Source: Streptococcus mitis
GTDB lineage: Bacteria > Bacillota > Bacilli > Lactobacillales > Streptococcaceae
Assembly (NCBI RefSeq): GCF_002096845.1
Contig: NZ_NCVK01000060.1
Location: 124,001-188,000 of the forward strand
Length of the DNA: 64,000 nucleotides
Direction of reading: 5' to 3'
The notes under the pieces are model-generated. The model did no database searches, was not told the origin of the DNA, and saw only the letters and a list, made by a program, of their open reading frames with translations. Positions 18,432 to 29,463 of the stretch are shown one piece after another. Numbering within the stretch: the stretch's first letter is position 1; the number at the start of each line of letters is the position of its first letter. The position numbers and the translations under genes were made by a program.

Positions 18432-18485
18432 CTTGCTAGTTTTAGGATTTTCTTGTAAAATAGAAAAAGTGAAGAGAGGTATGAA

Positions 18486-18716
18486 ATGAGTAAGAAAGAT
18501 AAAAAAATTGAAATTCAAGTAGCAGATGCTAAAGTTAATGTAGGAAAAGACAGTTTTGAAGGTTATACGTTGACCATTGGTAAAAAAGTTATCGGAGAAA
18601 TTGCCGAATTAGACGGACAATTTGCCATCATAAAGAATGGGAATGTCGATAGTTTTTATAAAAAATTGGAAAAAGCTGTGGAAATTTTGATTGAAAATTA
18701 TAATTTAGCAAAATAA
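18486..18716 (+). CDS. DUF2969 family small cytoplasmic protein
   Basis: 76 residues, highly charged at the N-terminus (MSKKDKKIEIQVADAKV), then alternating beta-strand-like segments and a C-terminal helix (YKKLEKAVEILIENYNLAK). Matches a small conserved streptococcal family annotated DUF2969; no function is established. GAGAGG lies 5 bases upstream of the ATG. It is its own unit between a terminator and the tRNA promoter. Confidence 0.75.
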   Translation: MSKKDKKIEIQVADAKVNVGKDSFEGYTLTIGKKVIGEIAELDGQFAIIKNGNVDSFYKKLEKAVEILIENYNLAK

Positions 18717-18739
18717 GTCTTGTTTTTTTGAAATTTTCA

Positions 18740-18748
18740 TGATATAAT
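18740..18748 (+). promoter_or_regulatory. Extended -10 promoter for the tRNA pair
   Basis: TG-A-TATAAT (TATAAT 18743-18748), 17 bases before the mature 5' end of tRNA-Tyr. Confidence 0.65.
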
Positions 18749-18765
18749 AATCCATGTTGATTGTA

Positions 18766-18846
18766 GGAGAGATAGCGAAGAGGCTAAACGCGGCGGACTG
18801 TAAATCCGCTCCTTCGGGTTCGGGGGTTCGAATCCCTCTCTCTCCA
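18766..18846 (+). tRNA. tRNA-Tyr (anticodon GTA)
   Basis: 81 bases with acceptor GGAGAGA / TCTCTCC plus discriminator A. The anticodon arm GGACTGTAAATCC carries GTA. A long variable arm (CTCCTTCGGG region) and T-loop GGTTCGAATCC are present. CCA is not encoded as a full triplet. Confidence 0.95.
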
Positions 18847-18855
18847 TTTCATCAA

Positions 18856-18927
18856 TGGGGTATAGCCAAGCGGTAAGGCAAGGGACTTTGACTCCCTCAT
18901 GCGTTGGTTCGAATCCAGCTACCCCAG
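18856..18927 (+). tRNA. tRNA-Gln (anticodon TTG)
   Basis: 72 bases; acceptor TGGGGTA / TACCCCA with discriminator G; anticodon loop CTTTGAC gives TTG; T-loop GGTTCGAATCC. It is 9 bases after tRNA-Tyr, so a joint precursor is expected. The next ~160 bases before rpsA hold no gene. Confidence 0.95.
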
Positions 18928-19088
18928 TTCTTAGGTAATAATCAAGATAAAAAGCAAAATATCTTAGGGTATTTTATTTTTATAATTGAAAGACGTGAAC
19001 GATATGAACATGTCCTTGCGGGTGCTTAGGAAAAAAATTATAAGTATGTCAAGTTTAAGAAAAACTTGATTGTTGGAGGATTTTTTAG

Positions 19089-20291
19089 ATGAACGAATTT
19101 GAAGATTTGCTAAATAGCGTTAGCCAAGTTGAGACTGGTGATGTTGTTAGTGCTGAAGTATTGACAGTTGATGCGACTCAAGCTAACGTTGCAATCTCTG
19201 GAACTGGTGTTGAAGGTGTCTTGACTCTTCGCGAATTGACAAACGATCGCGATGCAGATATCAATGACTTTGTTAAAGTAGGAGAAGTATTGGATGTTCT
19301 TGTACTTCGTCAAGTAGTTGGTAAAGATACTGATACAGTTACATACCTTGTATCTAAAAAACGCCTTGAAGCTCGCAAAGCATGGGACAAACTTGTTGGT
19401 CGCGAAGAAGAAGTTGTTACTGTTAAAGGAACTCGTGCCGTTAAAGGTGGACTTTCAGTAGAATTTGAAGGTGTTCGTGGATTTATCCCAGCTTCAATGT
19501 TGGATACTCGTTTCGTACGTAACACTGAGCGTTTTGTAGGTCAAGAATTTGACGCTAAAATCAAAGAAGTTGACGCTAAAGAAAACCGCTTCATCCTTTC
19601 ACGTCGTGAAGTTGTTGAAGCAGCTACAGCAGCAGCTCGCGCTGAAGTATTCGGTAAATTGGCTGTTGGTGATGTAGTAACTGGTAAAGTTGCACGTATC
19701 ACAAGCTTCGGTGCTTTCATCGACCTTGGTGGTGTTGACGGATTGGTTCACTTGACTGAATTGTCACATGAACGTAACGTTTCACCAAAATCAGTTGTAA
19801 CTGTTGGTGAAGAAATTGAAGTGAAAATCCTTGATCTTAACGAAGAAGAAGGACGCGTATCACTTTCACTTAAAGCAACAACACCTGGACCATGGGATGG
19901 CGTTGAGCAAAAATTGGCTAAAGGTGATGTAGTAGAAGGAACAGTTAAACGTTTGACTGACTTCGGTGCATTTGTTGAAGTATTGCCAGGTATCGATGGA
20001 CTTGTTCACGTATCACAAATTTCACACAAACGTATTGAAAATCCTAAAGAAGCTCTTAAAGTTGGTCAAGAAGTTAAAGTTAAAGTTCTTGAAGTTAACG
20101 CAGATGCAGAGCGCGTATCACTTTCTATCAAAGCTCTTGAAGAACGTCCAGCTCAAGAAGAAGGACAAAAAGAAGAAAAACGTGCTGCTCGTCCACGTCG
20201 TCCAAAACGTCAAGAAAAACGTGATTTCGAACTTCCAGAAACACAAACAGGATTCTCAATGGCTGACTTGTTCGGTGATATCGAACTTTAA
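19089..20291 (+). CDS. rpsA: 30S ribosomal protein S1
   Basis: 400 residues with four S1/OB-fold RNA-binding domains (about 15-90, 105-180, 195-265, 280-350), the last two with the strong motifs ITSFGAFIDLGGVDGLVHLTE and LTDFGAFVEVLPGIDGLVH. A basic/acidic tail (KRAARPRRPKRQEKR) follows. This is the shorter Firmicute form rather than the six-domain Gram-negative protein. It promotes mRNA binding by the ribosome. Codons are strongly biased (CGT, GGT, AAA), typical of high expression. GGAGG lies just before ATG 19089, and a terminator follows. Confidence 0.95.
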   Translation: MNEFEDLLNSVSQVETGDVVSAEVLTVDATQANVAISGTGVEGVLTLRELTNDRDADINDFVKVGEVLDVLVLRQVVGKDTDTVTYLVSKKRLEARKAWDKLVGREEEVVTVKGTRAVKGGLSVEFEGVRGFIPASMLDTRFVRNTERFVGQEFDAKIKEVDAKENRFILSRREVVEAATAAARAEVFGKLAVGDVVTGKVARITSFGAFIDLGGVDGLVHLTELSHERNVSPKSVVTVGEEIEVKILDLNEEEGRVSLSLKATTPGPWDGVEQKLAKGDVVEGTVKRLTDFGAFVEVLPGIDGLVHVSQISHKRIENPKEALKVGQEVKVKVLEVNADAERVSLSIKALEERPAQEEGQKEEKRAARPRRPKRQEKRDFELPETQTGFSMADLFGDIEL

Positions 20292-20308
20292 TCAAATTGA
20301 AAATTCAT

Positions 20309-20342
20309 AAAATCCTTTGTTTTCTAAACAAGGGATTTTTCT
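20309..20342 (+). terminator. rpsA terminator
   Basis: AAAATCCTTTGTT ... AACAAGGGATTTTT hairpin with T-rich tail. Confidence 0.85.
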
Positions 20343-20361
20343 TTTGTCTGTAAGCCTTTTT

Positions 20362-20370
20362 TGATATAAT
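20362..20370 (+). promoter_or_regulatory. Extended -10 with ATG 6 bases downstream (leaderless)
   Basis: TG-A-TATAAT (TATAAT 20365-20370); the next gene's ATG begins at 20377, where transcription would be expected to start. No Shine-Dalgarno is possible. Confidence 0.7.
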
Positions 20371-20376
20371 AGTTCT

Positions 20377-20874
20377 ATGTTAGAATCAGAAAAACAATCA
20401 CGTTATCAAATGTTAAATGAGGAGTTCTCTTTTTTATTGGATGGTGAAACCAATGTTTTGGCTAATCTTTCCAACGCCAGTGCTCTTCTAAAATCACGCT
20501 TTCCTAATACCGTATTTGCAGGCTTTTATCTGTTCGATGGAAAGGAATTGGTTTTAGGTCCCTTCCAAGGAGGTGTTTCCTGCATCCGTATTGCACTGGG
20601 AAAAGGTGTTTGTGGGGAGGCGGCTCATTTTCAGGCAACTGTTCTGGTTGGTGATGTAAGGACTTATCCCAACTATATTTCTTGTGATAGTCGAGCTAAA
20701 AGTGAAATTGTTGTGCCAATGATGAAGAATGGTCAATTGCTCGGGGTTCTGGATCTGGATTCTTCAGAGATTGATGATTATGATGCTATGGATCGAGATT
20801 ATTTGGAACAATTTGTCGCTATTTTGCTTGAAAAGACAGAATGGGACTTTACAATGTTTGGGGAGAAAGCCTAA
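20377..20874 (+). CDS. GAF-domain free methionine-(R)-sulfoxide reductase
   Basis: 165 residues forming one GAF domain. The catalytic-Cys layout of fRMsr enzymes is visible: [19 protein letters not shown] (two Cys) and [18 protein letters not shown] (third Cys, substrate-binding acidic residues). The enzyme reduces free L-methionine-R-sulfoxide and is part of oxidative-stress defence, useful in a peroxide-producing streptococcus. The gene overlaps dnaX by TAATG, so translation of dnaX is probably coupled. Transcription appears leaderless. Confidence 0.88.
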   Translation: MLESEKQSRYQMLNEEFSFLLDGETNVLANLSNASALLKSRFPNTVFAGFYLFDGKELVLGPFQGGVSCIRIALGKGVCGEAAHFQATVLVGDVRTYPNYISCDSRAKSEIVVPMMKNGQLLGVLDLDSSEIDDYDAMDRDYLEQFVAILLEKTEWDFTMFGEKA

Positions 20875-22529
20875 TGTATCAAGCACTTTATCGAAAATAT
20901 AGAAGTCAAAACTTCTCCCAGTTGGTTGGTCAAGAAGTTGTAGCTAAGACTCTTAAACAGGCAGTGGAGCAAGAGAAAATAAGTCATGCCTATCTTTTTT
21001 CTGGTCCTCGTGGAACGGGAAAGACCAGTGTGGCTAAGATTTTTGCCAAAGCTATGAACTGTCCAAATCAAGTGGGTGGTGAACCATGTAATAACTGTTA
21101 TATTTGTCAGGCAGTGACGGATGGTAGTTTAGAAGATGTCATTGAAATGGATGCTGCCTCTAATAATGGAGTCGATGAAATCCGTGAAATCCGTGATAAA
21201 TCTACCTACGCCCCTAGTCTTGCCCGTTATAAGGTTTATATCATAGATGAGGTTCACATGCTGTCTACAGGGGCTTTTAATGCTCTTCTCAAGACGCTGG
21301 AAGAGCCAACACAGAATGTGGTCTTTATTTTAGCTACTACTGAATTGCACAAGATACCTGCGACTATTCTATCCCGTGTGCAACGTTTCGAGTTTAAATC
21401 AATTAAGACACAGGATATTAAGGAACATATTCACTATATTTTAGAAAAAGAAAATATCAGTTCTGAACCAGAGGCTGTGGAAATCATTGCTAGACGGGCT
21501 GAAGGTGGGATGCGGGATGCCTTGTCTATTTTGGATCAAGCCCTGAGTTTGACACAGGGAAACGAGCTGACGACTGCCATCTCTGAAGAAATTACTGGCA
21601 CCATTAGCCTATCAGCCTTGGATGATTATGTGGCTGCCTTGTCTCAACAGGATGTTCCCAAGGCCCTTTCATGCTTAAATCTTCTCTTTGAAAATGGTAA
21701 GAGCATGACTCGTTTTGTGACCGACCTTTTGCACTATTTAAGAGACTTGTTAATTGTCCAAACAGGGGGAGAAAACACTCATCATAGTCCAGTCTTTGTA
21801 GAAAATTTGGCTCTTCCTCAGGAAAATCTGTTTGAAATGATTCGCTTAGCGACAGTCAGTTTAGCAGATATAAAGTCTAGTTTGCAGCCCAAGATTTATG
21901 CTGAGATGATGACCATTCGTTTAGCGGAGATTAAGCCTGAGCCAGCTCTTTCAGGGGGAGTTGAAAGTGAAATTTCTGCATTGAGACAGGAAGTTGCGCG
22001 TCTTAAGCAAGAACTCGCAAATGTAGGAACTATACCTAAGCCAACAAATCCAGCTCCTAGTCGTCCGGCAGCAGGCAAGACCGTCTATCGTGTGGATCGC
22101 AATAAAGTGCAATCTATCTTGCAAGAGGCTGTCGAAAATCCTGATTTAGCACGTCAAAATCTGATTCGCTTGCAGAATGCCTGGGGAGAGGTGATTGAAA
22201 GTCTTGGAGGTCCTGATAAGGCTCTGCTAGTTGGATCTCAACCAGTTGCGGCCAATGAACACCATGCAATTCTTGCTTTTGAGTCTAACTTCAATGCTGG
22301 TCAAACCATGAAACGAGACAATCTCAACACCATGTTTGGTAACATCCTCAGTCAGGCGGCAGGTTTTTCACCTGAGATTTTAGCTATTTCCATGGAGGAA
22401 TGGAAAGAAGTTCGCGCAGCCTTTTCAGCCAAAGCCAAATCTTCTCAAACTGAGAAAGAAGTAGAAGAAAGCCTGATTCCAGAAGGATTTGAATTTTTGG
22501 CTGATAAAGTGAAGGTAGAGGAAGACTAA
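20874..22529 (+). CDS. dnaX: DNA polymerase III subunit tau/gamma
   Basis: 551 residues from ATG 20874, chosen because it overlaps the preceding stop (TAATG), has GGGGAG upstream and gives the conserved start [13 protein letters not shown]+ clamp-loader domain: Walker A GPRGTGKTS near 45, a four-Cys zinc module (CPNQVGGEPCNNCYIC), Walker B IIDEVHM, and arginine-finger region ATILSRVQRF. The C-terminal ~200 residues diverge and would bind polymerase and helicase in tau. It is about the length of streptococcal tau. I see no clear slippery site for a gamma product. Confidence 0.95.
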   Translation: MYQALYRKYRSQNFSQLVGQEVVAKTLKQAVEQEKISHAYLFSGPRGTGKTSVAKIFAKAMNCPNQVGGEPCNNCYICQAVTDGSLEDVIEMDAASNNGVDEIREIRDKSTYAPSLARYKVYIIDEVHMLSTGAFNALLKTLEEPTQNVVFILATTELHKIPATILSRVQRFEFKSIKTQDIKEHIHYILEKENISSEPEAVEIIARRAEGGMRDALSILDQALSLTQGNELTTAISEEITGTISLSALDDYVAALSQQDVPKALSCLNLLFENGKSMTRFVTDLLHYLRDLLIVQTGGENTHHSPVFVENLALPQENLFEMIRLATVSLADIKSSLQPKIYAEMMTIRLAEIKPEPALSGGVESEISALRQEVARLKQELANVGTIPKPTNPAPSRPAAGKTVYRVDRNKVQSILQEAVENPDLARQNLIRLQNAWGEVIESLGGPDKALLVGSQPVAANEHHAILAFESNFNAGQTMKRDNLNTMFGNILSQAAGFSPEILAISMEEWKEVRAAFSAKAKSSQTEKEVEESLIPEGFEFLADKVKVEED

Positions 22530-22541
22530 AGAAAGATTTCA

Positions 22542-22550
22542 TGATACAAT
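22542..22550 (+). promoter_or_regulatory. Extended -10 with ATG 6 bases downstream (leaderless)
   Basis: TG-A-TACAAT (TACAAT 22545-22550); ATG at 22557. Same geometry as the promoters at 20362, 51240 and 54996. Confidence 0.65.
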
Positions 22551-22556
22551 AAGTTT

Positions 22557-22751
22557 ATGAATAAACAACAATTTATTATTATAGCGCTGTTTACAGCTGC
22601 TGAGACCTATTTTTTCAATGAAGCCTGGATGACTGGCCGCTATATTATGGCAGCCTTTTGGGCAATTTTACTCTTCAGAAATTTTCGCGTCAGTTATGTG
22701 ATGGGCAAAATCGTTGATGTCATCGATCAGCATTTTAATAGGAAAGACTAG
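22557..22751 (+). CDS. DUF3272 family small membrane protein
   Basis: 64 residues with two hydrophobic segments (about 5-20 and 29-43) separated by EAWMTGRY, then FRVSYVMGKIVDVIDQHF. It matches a small conserved streptococcal membrane family (DUF3272) of unknown function. It starts 28 bases after dnaX with its own extended -10, apparently leaderless, and is followed by a terminator. Confidence 0.78.
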   Translation: MNKQQFIIIALFTAAETYFFNEAWMTGRYIMAAFWAILLFRNFRVSYVMGKIVDVIDQHFNRKD

Positions 22752-22772
22752 CCCTCAGCTTCCAGACAAAAT

Positions 22773-22795
22773 CAAAGCCTTTTAGGCTTTTTTTT
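22773..22795 (+). terminator. Terminator after the DUF3272 gene
   Basis: AAAGCC-TTTT-AGGCTTTTTTTT, short strong hairpin with an eight-T tail. Confidence 0.85.
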
Positions 22796-22827
22796 GTTAT
22801 ACTAGAAAAGTATATTTATAGACCTTT

Positions 22828-22943
22828 TATACTCTTCGAAAATCTCTTCAAACCACGTCAGCTTTATCTGCAACCTCAAAGCAGTGCTTTGAGCAACCTG
22901 TGGCTAGCTTTCTAGTTTGCTCTTTGATTTTCATTGAGTATTA
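22828..22943 (+). repeat. BOX element, copy 3 (boxA-boxC, no boxB)
   Basis: About 116 bases in forward orientation (TATACTCTTCGAAAATC ... TTTTCATTGAGTATTA). It lacks the TATATGT...GACTTCGTCAG middle module seen in the longer copies. It lies between DUF3272 and sufC, where it could affect suf operon expression. Confidence 0.92.
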
Positions 22944-23015
22944 CCGTATTTTCTAAGGAAAACGAGTATGTTTCTAGTAAGTACTGTAAAGGTCTTGAAA
23001 AAGAAAGGAACTATC

Positions 23016-23786
23016 ATGTCAGTATTAGAGATCAAAGATCTTCACGTTGAGATTGAAGGAAAAGAAATTTTAAAAGGGGTGAACCTGACCCTGAAAACAG
23101 GAGAAATTGCCGCTATCATGGGACCAAATGGTACAGGTAAATCGACTCTTTCTGCCGCTATCATGGGAAATCCAAACTATGAAGTAACCAAAGGTGAAGT
23201 TTTGTTTGATGGCGTAAACATCCTTGAGTTGGAAGTGGATGAGCGTGCGCGTATGGGACTTTTCCTTGCTATGCAATACCCATCAGAAATTCCTGGTATT
23301 ACTAACGCTGAGTTTCTTCGTGCAGCTATGAATGCTGGTAAAGAAGATGATGAAAAAATTTCAGTTCGCGAGTTCATCACTAAGCTAGATGAAAAAATGG
23401 AATTGCTCAACATGAAAGAAGAGATGGCAGAGCGTTACCTCAACGAAGGTTTCTCTGGTGGTGAGAAAAAACGTAATGAAATTCTTCAACTTTTGATGTT
23501 GGAACCAACTTTTGCCCTTTTGGATGAGATTGACTCTGGTCTTGATATTGACGCTCTTAAAGTTGTTTCTAAAGGTGTGAATGCCATGCGTGGTGAAGGC
23601 TTTGGTGCTATGATCATCACTCACTACCAACGTCTTTTGAACTACATCACACCAGATGTGGTACATGTGATGATGGAAGGTCGTGTTGTACTTTCTGGTG
23701 GTCCAGAATTGGCTGCGCGTTTGGAACGTGAAGGATACGCAAAACTAGCTGAAGAACTTGGCTACGACTACAAGGAAGAATTGTAA
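23016..23786 (+). CDS. sufC: SufC, Fe-S assembly ATPase
   Basis: 256 residues from ATG 23016 (AAGAAAGG 7 bases upstream); an upstream in-frame ATG would add 16 poorly coding residues. ABC ATPase features are Walker A GPNGTGKST, signature FSGGEKKRNE and Walker B LLDEIDSGLD. It powers conformational change in the SufBCD scaffold. First gene of sufCDSUB, the only Fe-S assembly system in the window and the main one in Firmicutes. Confidence 0.97.
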   Translation: MSVLEIKDLHVEIEGKEILKGVNLTLKTGEIAAIMGPNGTGKSTLSAAIMGNPNYEVTKGEVLFDGVNILELEVDERARMGLFLAMQYPSEIPGITNAEFLRAAMNAGKEDDEKISVREFITKLDEKMELLNMKEEMAERYLNEGFSGGEKKRNEILQLLMLEPTFALLDEIDSGLDIDALKVVSKGVNAMRGEGFGAMIITHYQRLLNYITPDVVHVMMEGRVVLSGGPELAARLEREGYAKLAEELGYDYKEEL

Positions 23787-23813
23787 TTCCCTCGTATCTT
23801 TTAGGAGAAGTAA

Positions 23814-25076
23814 ATGACTAAAGAAAATATTAAACTTTTTTCAGAAATGCACGCTGAACCAAGCTGGTTGGCTGACCTCCGTCAAAAAGCTTTTGATAAG
23901 ATTGAGAGCCTAGAATTACCAGTTATTGAGCGTGTCAAATTCCACCGTTGGAATCTGGGTGATGGAACGATCACAGAAAATGAGCCATCAGCAAATATTC
24001 CAGATTTCACAGCTTTAGATAATCACTTGAAGTTGGTGCAAGTAGGTACTCAAACTGTTTTTGAGCAAATTCCAGTTGAATTGGCTGAACAGGGTGTTGT
24101 CTTTACAGACTTCCACTCAGCTTTAGAAGAGATTCCAGAGCTGATTGAGGAATTCTTCATGTCATCTGTTAAGTATGACGATGATAAGTTGGCAGCCTAC
24201 CATACAGCTTATTTCAACAGTGGTGCTGTTCTTTATATTCCTGATAATGTTGAAATTAAAGAGCCAATCGAAGGGATTTTCTACCAAGATAGCGATAGCG
24301 ATGTGCCGTTTAACAAACATATTATGATTATCGCTGGTAAAAATTCTAAGATTAGTTATCTGGAGCGTTTAGAGTCACGCGGTGAAGGAAGTGCCAAAGC
24401 AACTGCTAATATCACAGTAGAAGTAATTGCACGTTCTGGTGCTCAAGTGAAGTTTGCTGCGATCGACCGTCTAGGTGAAAACGTCACTGCCTACATTAGC
24501 CGTCGTGGTAAATTAGGCAACGATGCAAGCATTGACTGGGCAATCGGTGTTATGAACGAAGGAAACGTCGTTGCTGACTTTGATAGCGACTTGATTGGTA
24601 ATGGTAGCCATGCGGATCTTAAAGTCGTAGCTCTTTCAAGTGGCCGTCAGGTACAAGGGATTGATACCCGAGTAACTAACTATGGTTGCAACTCAATCGG
24701 AAATATCCTACAACATGGGGTTATTCTTGAAAAAGCAACCTTGACCTTCAATGGCATCGGCCATATCATCAAGGGGGCCAAGGGAGCAGATGCGCAACAA
24801 GAGAGCCGTGTTCTCATGCTTTCAGATCAAGCACGTTCAGATGCTAATCCAATCCTTTTGATTGATGAAAATGACGTTACTGCAGGACACGCGGCTTCTA
24901 TCGGTCAGGTAGATCCAGAAGATATGTACTACCTCATGAGCCGTGGCTTGGATAAGGCAACTGCAGAACGTTTGGTTGTCCGTGGTTTCCTTGGATCCGT
25001 TATCGTTGAGATTCCAGTCAAGGAAGTTCGTGATGAAATGATTGCAACTATCGAAGAAAAATTGTCAAAACGCTAA
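23814..25076 (+). CDS. sufD: SufD, Fe-S scaffold subunit
   Basis: 420 residues of the SufBD beta-helix family. Ends with [21 protein letters not shown], the same motif found in SufB ([13 protein letters not shown]), and contains the HAASIGQVDPEDMYYL stretch with its conserved His. It partners SufB and SufC in cluster assembly. RBS AGGAG precedes ATG 23814; 27 bases from sufC. Confidence 0.96.
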   Translation: MTKENIKLFSEMHAEPSWLADLRQKAFDKIESLELPVIERVKFHRWNLGDGTITENEPSANIPDFTALDNHLKLVQVGTQTVFEQIPVELAEQGVVFTDFHSALEEIPELIEEFFMSSVKYDDDKLAAYHTAYFNSGAVLYIPDNVEIKEPIEGIFYQDSDSDVPFNKHIMIIAGKNSKISYLERLESRGEGSAKATANITVEVIARSGAQVKFAAIDRLGENVTAYISRRGKLGNDASIDWAIGVMNEGNVVADFDSDLIGNGSHADLKVVALSSGRQVQGIDTRVTNYGCNSIGNILQHGVILEKATLTFNGIGHIIKGAKGADAQQESRVLMLSDQARSDANPILLIDENDVTAGHAASIGQVDPEDMYYLMSRGLDKATAERLVVRGFLGSVIVEIPVKEVRDEMIATIEEKLSKR

Positions 25077-25083
25077 GGGGTAG

Positions 25084-26740
<1,657 letters not shown>

Positions 26741-26797
26741 GGCAAGTTTCTTTTGTCTTATGAATCAGTAGAAATGAAGAATGAAAGAAAGGATATT

Positions 26798-28210
26798 ATG
26801 GCTGAAGAAAGAGTAGAACCAAAACCAATTGACCTTGGTGAATATAAATTTGGTTTCCATGATGATGTAGAGCCTGTCCTATCGACAGGAAAAGGATTGA
26901 ACGAAGATGTCATTCGTGAACTATCAGCTGCAAAGGGAGAACCTGAGTGGATGCTAGAATTCCGTTTGAAGTCTTATGATACCTTCAAAAAAATGCCTAT
27001 GCAAACTTGGGGAGCAGACTTGTCAGAGATTGATTTTGATGACTTGATTTACTACCAAAAACCATCTGATAAACCAGCTCGTTCATGGGATGAGGTTCCT
27101 GAAAAAATTAAAGAAACCTTTGAACGTATCGGGATTCCGGAAGCTGAGCGTGCTTATCTAGCTGGTGCCTCTGCCCAGTACGAGTCAGAAGTGGTTTACC
27201 ACAATATGAAGGAAGAGTTCCAAAAATTGGGGATTATCTTTACAGATACAGATTCTGCCCTCAAGGAATACCCAGACTTGTTTAAACAATACTTTGCTAA
27301 GTTGGTACCGCCGACAGATAACAAGTTGGCTGCTCTCAACTCAGCAGTATGGTCTGGTGGAACCTTTATCTACGTACCAAAAGGGGTCAAGGTAGATATT
27401 CCTCTTCAAACTTACTTCCGTATCAACAACGAAAATACTGGTCAGTTTGAACGTACCTTGATTATCGTTGATGAAGGAGCAAGTGTCCACTACGTAGAAG
27501 GATGTACAGCGCCAACTTATTCAAGTAACAGCTTGCATGCGGCCATCGTAGAAATCTTTGCCTTAGATGGAGCTTATATGCGTTATACGACTATCCAAAA
27601 CTGGTCTGATAACGTCTATAACTTGGTAACCAAACGTGCCAAAGCCTTGAAAGATGCGACTGTTGAATGGATTGATGGAAACTTGGGTGCAAAGACTACC
27701 ATGAAATATCCATCAGTTTATCTTGATGGAGAAGGGGCGCGTGGCACCATGCTCTCTATCGCTTTTGCCAATGCAGGGCAACACCAGGATACTGGAGCTA
27801 AGATGATCCACAACGCTCCACATACAAGCTCGTCTATCGTGTCTAAATCCATCGCTAAAGGTGGAGGAAAGGTTGACTATCGTGGACAAGTAACCTTTAA
27901 TAAAAACTCTAAGAAATCTGTCTCTCACATCGAGTGTGATACCATTATCATGGATGACTTGTCGGCATCAGATACCATTCCGTTTAACGAAATTCACAAC
28001 TCACAAGTCGCTTTGGAACACGAAGCTAAGGTATCTAAGATTTCAGAAGAGCAACTCTATTACCTCATGAGCCGTGGATTGTCAGAATCAGAAGCGACAG
28101 AAATGATTGTTATGGGATTTGTAGAGCCCTTCACAAAAGAACTTCCAATGGAATATGCAGTTGAGCTGAACCGCTTGATTAGCTATGAAATGGAAGGGTC
28201 AGTTGGATAA
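26798..28210 (+). CDS. sufB: SufB, Fe-S scaffold subunit
   Basis: 470 residues from ATG 26798 (GAAAGAAAGG upstream, start MAEERVEPK); in-frame upstream codons from 26753 look non-coding. Contains family strings [38 protein letters not shown] with the scaffold Cys, and [12 protein letters not shown]. It is the cluster-building scaffold with SufD/SufC. Last gene of the operon, followed by a hairpin at 28298. Confidence 0.97.
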   Translation: MAEERVEPKPIDLGEYKFGFHDDVEPVLSTGKGLNEDVIRELSAAKGEPEWMLEFRLKSYDTFKKMPMQTWGADLSEIDFDDLIYYQKPSDKPARSWDEVPEKIKETFERIGIPEAERAYLAGASAQYESEVVYHNMKEEFQKLGIIFTDTDSALKEYPDLFKQYFAKLVPPTDNKLAALNSAVWSGGTFIYVPKGVKVDIPLQTYFRINNENTGQFERTLIIVDEGASVHYVEGCTAPTYSSNSLHAAIVEIFALDGAYMRYTTIQNWSDNVYNLVTKRAKALKDATVEWIDGNLGAKTTMKYPSVYLDGEGARGTMLSIAFANAGQHQDTGAKMIHNAPHTSSSIVSKSIAKGGGKVDYRGQVTFNKNSKKSVSHIECDTIIMDDLSASDTIPFNEIHNSQVALEHEAKVSKISEEQLYYLMSRGLSESEATEMIVMGFVEPFTKELPMEYAVELNRLISYEMEGSVG

Positions 28211-28297
28211 AATTTGATTTTAGATTTACTAAAAATCAAGAACTTTGAAGATGAACTTGTAACAAAAAGAGACTGAGAAAAAATATTTTAAGAACAG

Positions 28298-28344
28298 AAA
28301 ACGCATGATATCAGGAGCCAAAAAAACTTGATATTATGCGTTTT
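28298..28344 (+). terminator. Terminator / short hairpin repeat after sufB
   Basis: AAAACGCATGATATCA ... TGATATTATGCGTTTT, a long stem with a T-rich 3' arm. A very similar hairpin occurs at 60016-60068, and both follow a GAGACTGAGA- or GTGAGACAAA-like segment, so this is probably one dispersed repeat family acting as a terminator. Confidence 0.7.
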
Positions 28345-28508
28345 ATTGTGGGAAGATTTATTCTATTCTCTTATGAAATAGAGTTTTTTCCTAAGCGCTT
28401 TTGATTTTTGATATAGTTTTGTGAGGACGAAGTAAGACAATATATAAAATAGTCAGTTCCAGCCACGATATAGTTGCTTAGTTTAAAATAAGCTTCTTAT
28501 AATAAACT

Positions 28509-29392
28509 ATGGCATATAGTACAGATTTTAAACAAGGAGCATTAGATTACATCAAAGAAGGACACAGCCATGTCGAGGCAGCTAAAATTTTTGATGTTGG
28601 CGACAGAACTCTCTTCACGTGGGAAAAGAAAGACGTGAACAAGGATACTTAGAGCGGAAAAAGCGAGTAGTCAAAAAGCAAAAGATTCCTTTAGAGGAAT
28701 TGAAAGCCTTTGTAGACGTTCATCCAGACGCTTTTTTACGGGAAATTGCGGCACATTTTGATTGTGCTGTTCCTTCAGTATGGGGAGCTTTAAAGTAAAT
28801 TCATATCACTTTAAAAAAGATGACTAGCTTTAAGGAACAAGATTCTGAGAAAGTCGCTGAATTTCTTGATATTTTGGATAACCTAAAAGATTTACCAGTC
28901 GTATATATTGATGAAACGGGAATCGACCGCTACCTCTATCGTCCTTATGCAGGGGCTCCTAGAGGGGAGAAAATCTATGAAAAGATTAGCGGACGGCGTT
29001 TTGAGCGGACTTCAATTGTTGCAGGACAAGTAGACGGAGAGTTTATAGTTCCTATGATTTATAAGGGAAGTATGACGAGGGATTTCTTTGTGGAATGGTT
29101 CAAAACTCAACTTCTACCTGCTTTGAAGACACCTCATGTCATTGTCATGGACAATGCTAGTTTTCATCCCAAGAACATCTTGGATGAACTGTGCATCCAA
29201 GATAGACACTTTTTCTTACCTCTACCACCTCATTCACCAGATTTGAATCCTATTGAGCAAGTTTGAGATATTTTGAAGAAGAAAGTGACTGATTTATTAA
29301 GGGAAGTCCCAAATATTTTTGAATGTTTGGAACGCTTTTTTAAAACTAGATGACTATAATTATAAAATGCTTATTGATTTTGATTTAAAATG
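28509..29392 (+). mobile_element. IS630-type transposase, decayed (frameshifts and two nonsense codons)
   Basis: Begins MAYSTDFKQGALDYIKEG at 28509 (helix-turn-helix half) and breaks by frameshift near 28630. It resumes as REQGYLERKKRVVKKQK through AHFDCAVPSVWGALK, followed by a stop (TAA), then IHITLKK and the catalytic part VVYIDETGIDRYLYR..., IVMDNASFHPK..., LPPHSPDLNPIEQV. There the Trp normally expected has become TGA, and a last frameshift occurs near LERFFK. DDE residues (DETG, DNASFH, PIE) are visible but no full product can be made. It lies between suf and the accessory cluster at 29.4 kb. Confidence 0.88.
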
Positions 29393-29396
29393 AGTC

Positions 29397-29422
29397 AAAA
29401 AGCCGTTGCACAACGGTTTTTT
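29397..29422 (+). terminator. Small terminator before the DUF2829 gene
   Basis: CCGTTG-CA-CAACGG followed by six T. It ends just before TATAAT at 29425-29430, so it isolates the next operon from the IS remnant. Confidence 0.75.
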
Positions 29423-29463
29423 GTTATAATTAAATGAATGATGTAGAATTAAAGGAGAAAAAC

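Noticed and set aside
19966-20310. A 114-codon frame inside rpsA
   Set aside because: Leu/Lys-rich shadow of the S1 repeat DNA in another frame.
29434-29463. The earlier ATG at 29434 as the DUF2829 start
   Set aside because: Only three bases after the -10, so it would not be in the transcript, whereas ATG 29464 has AAAGGAG at the right distance.
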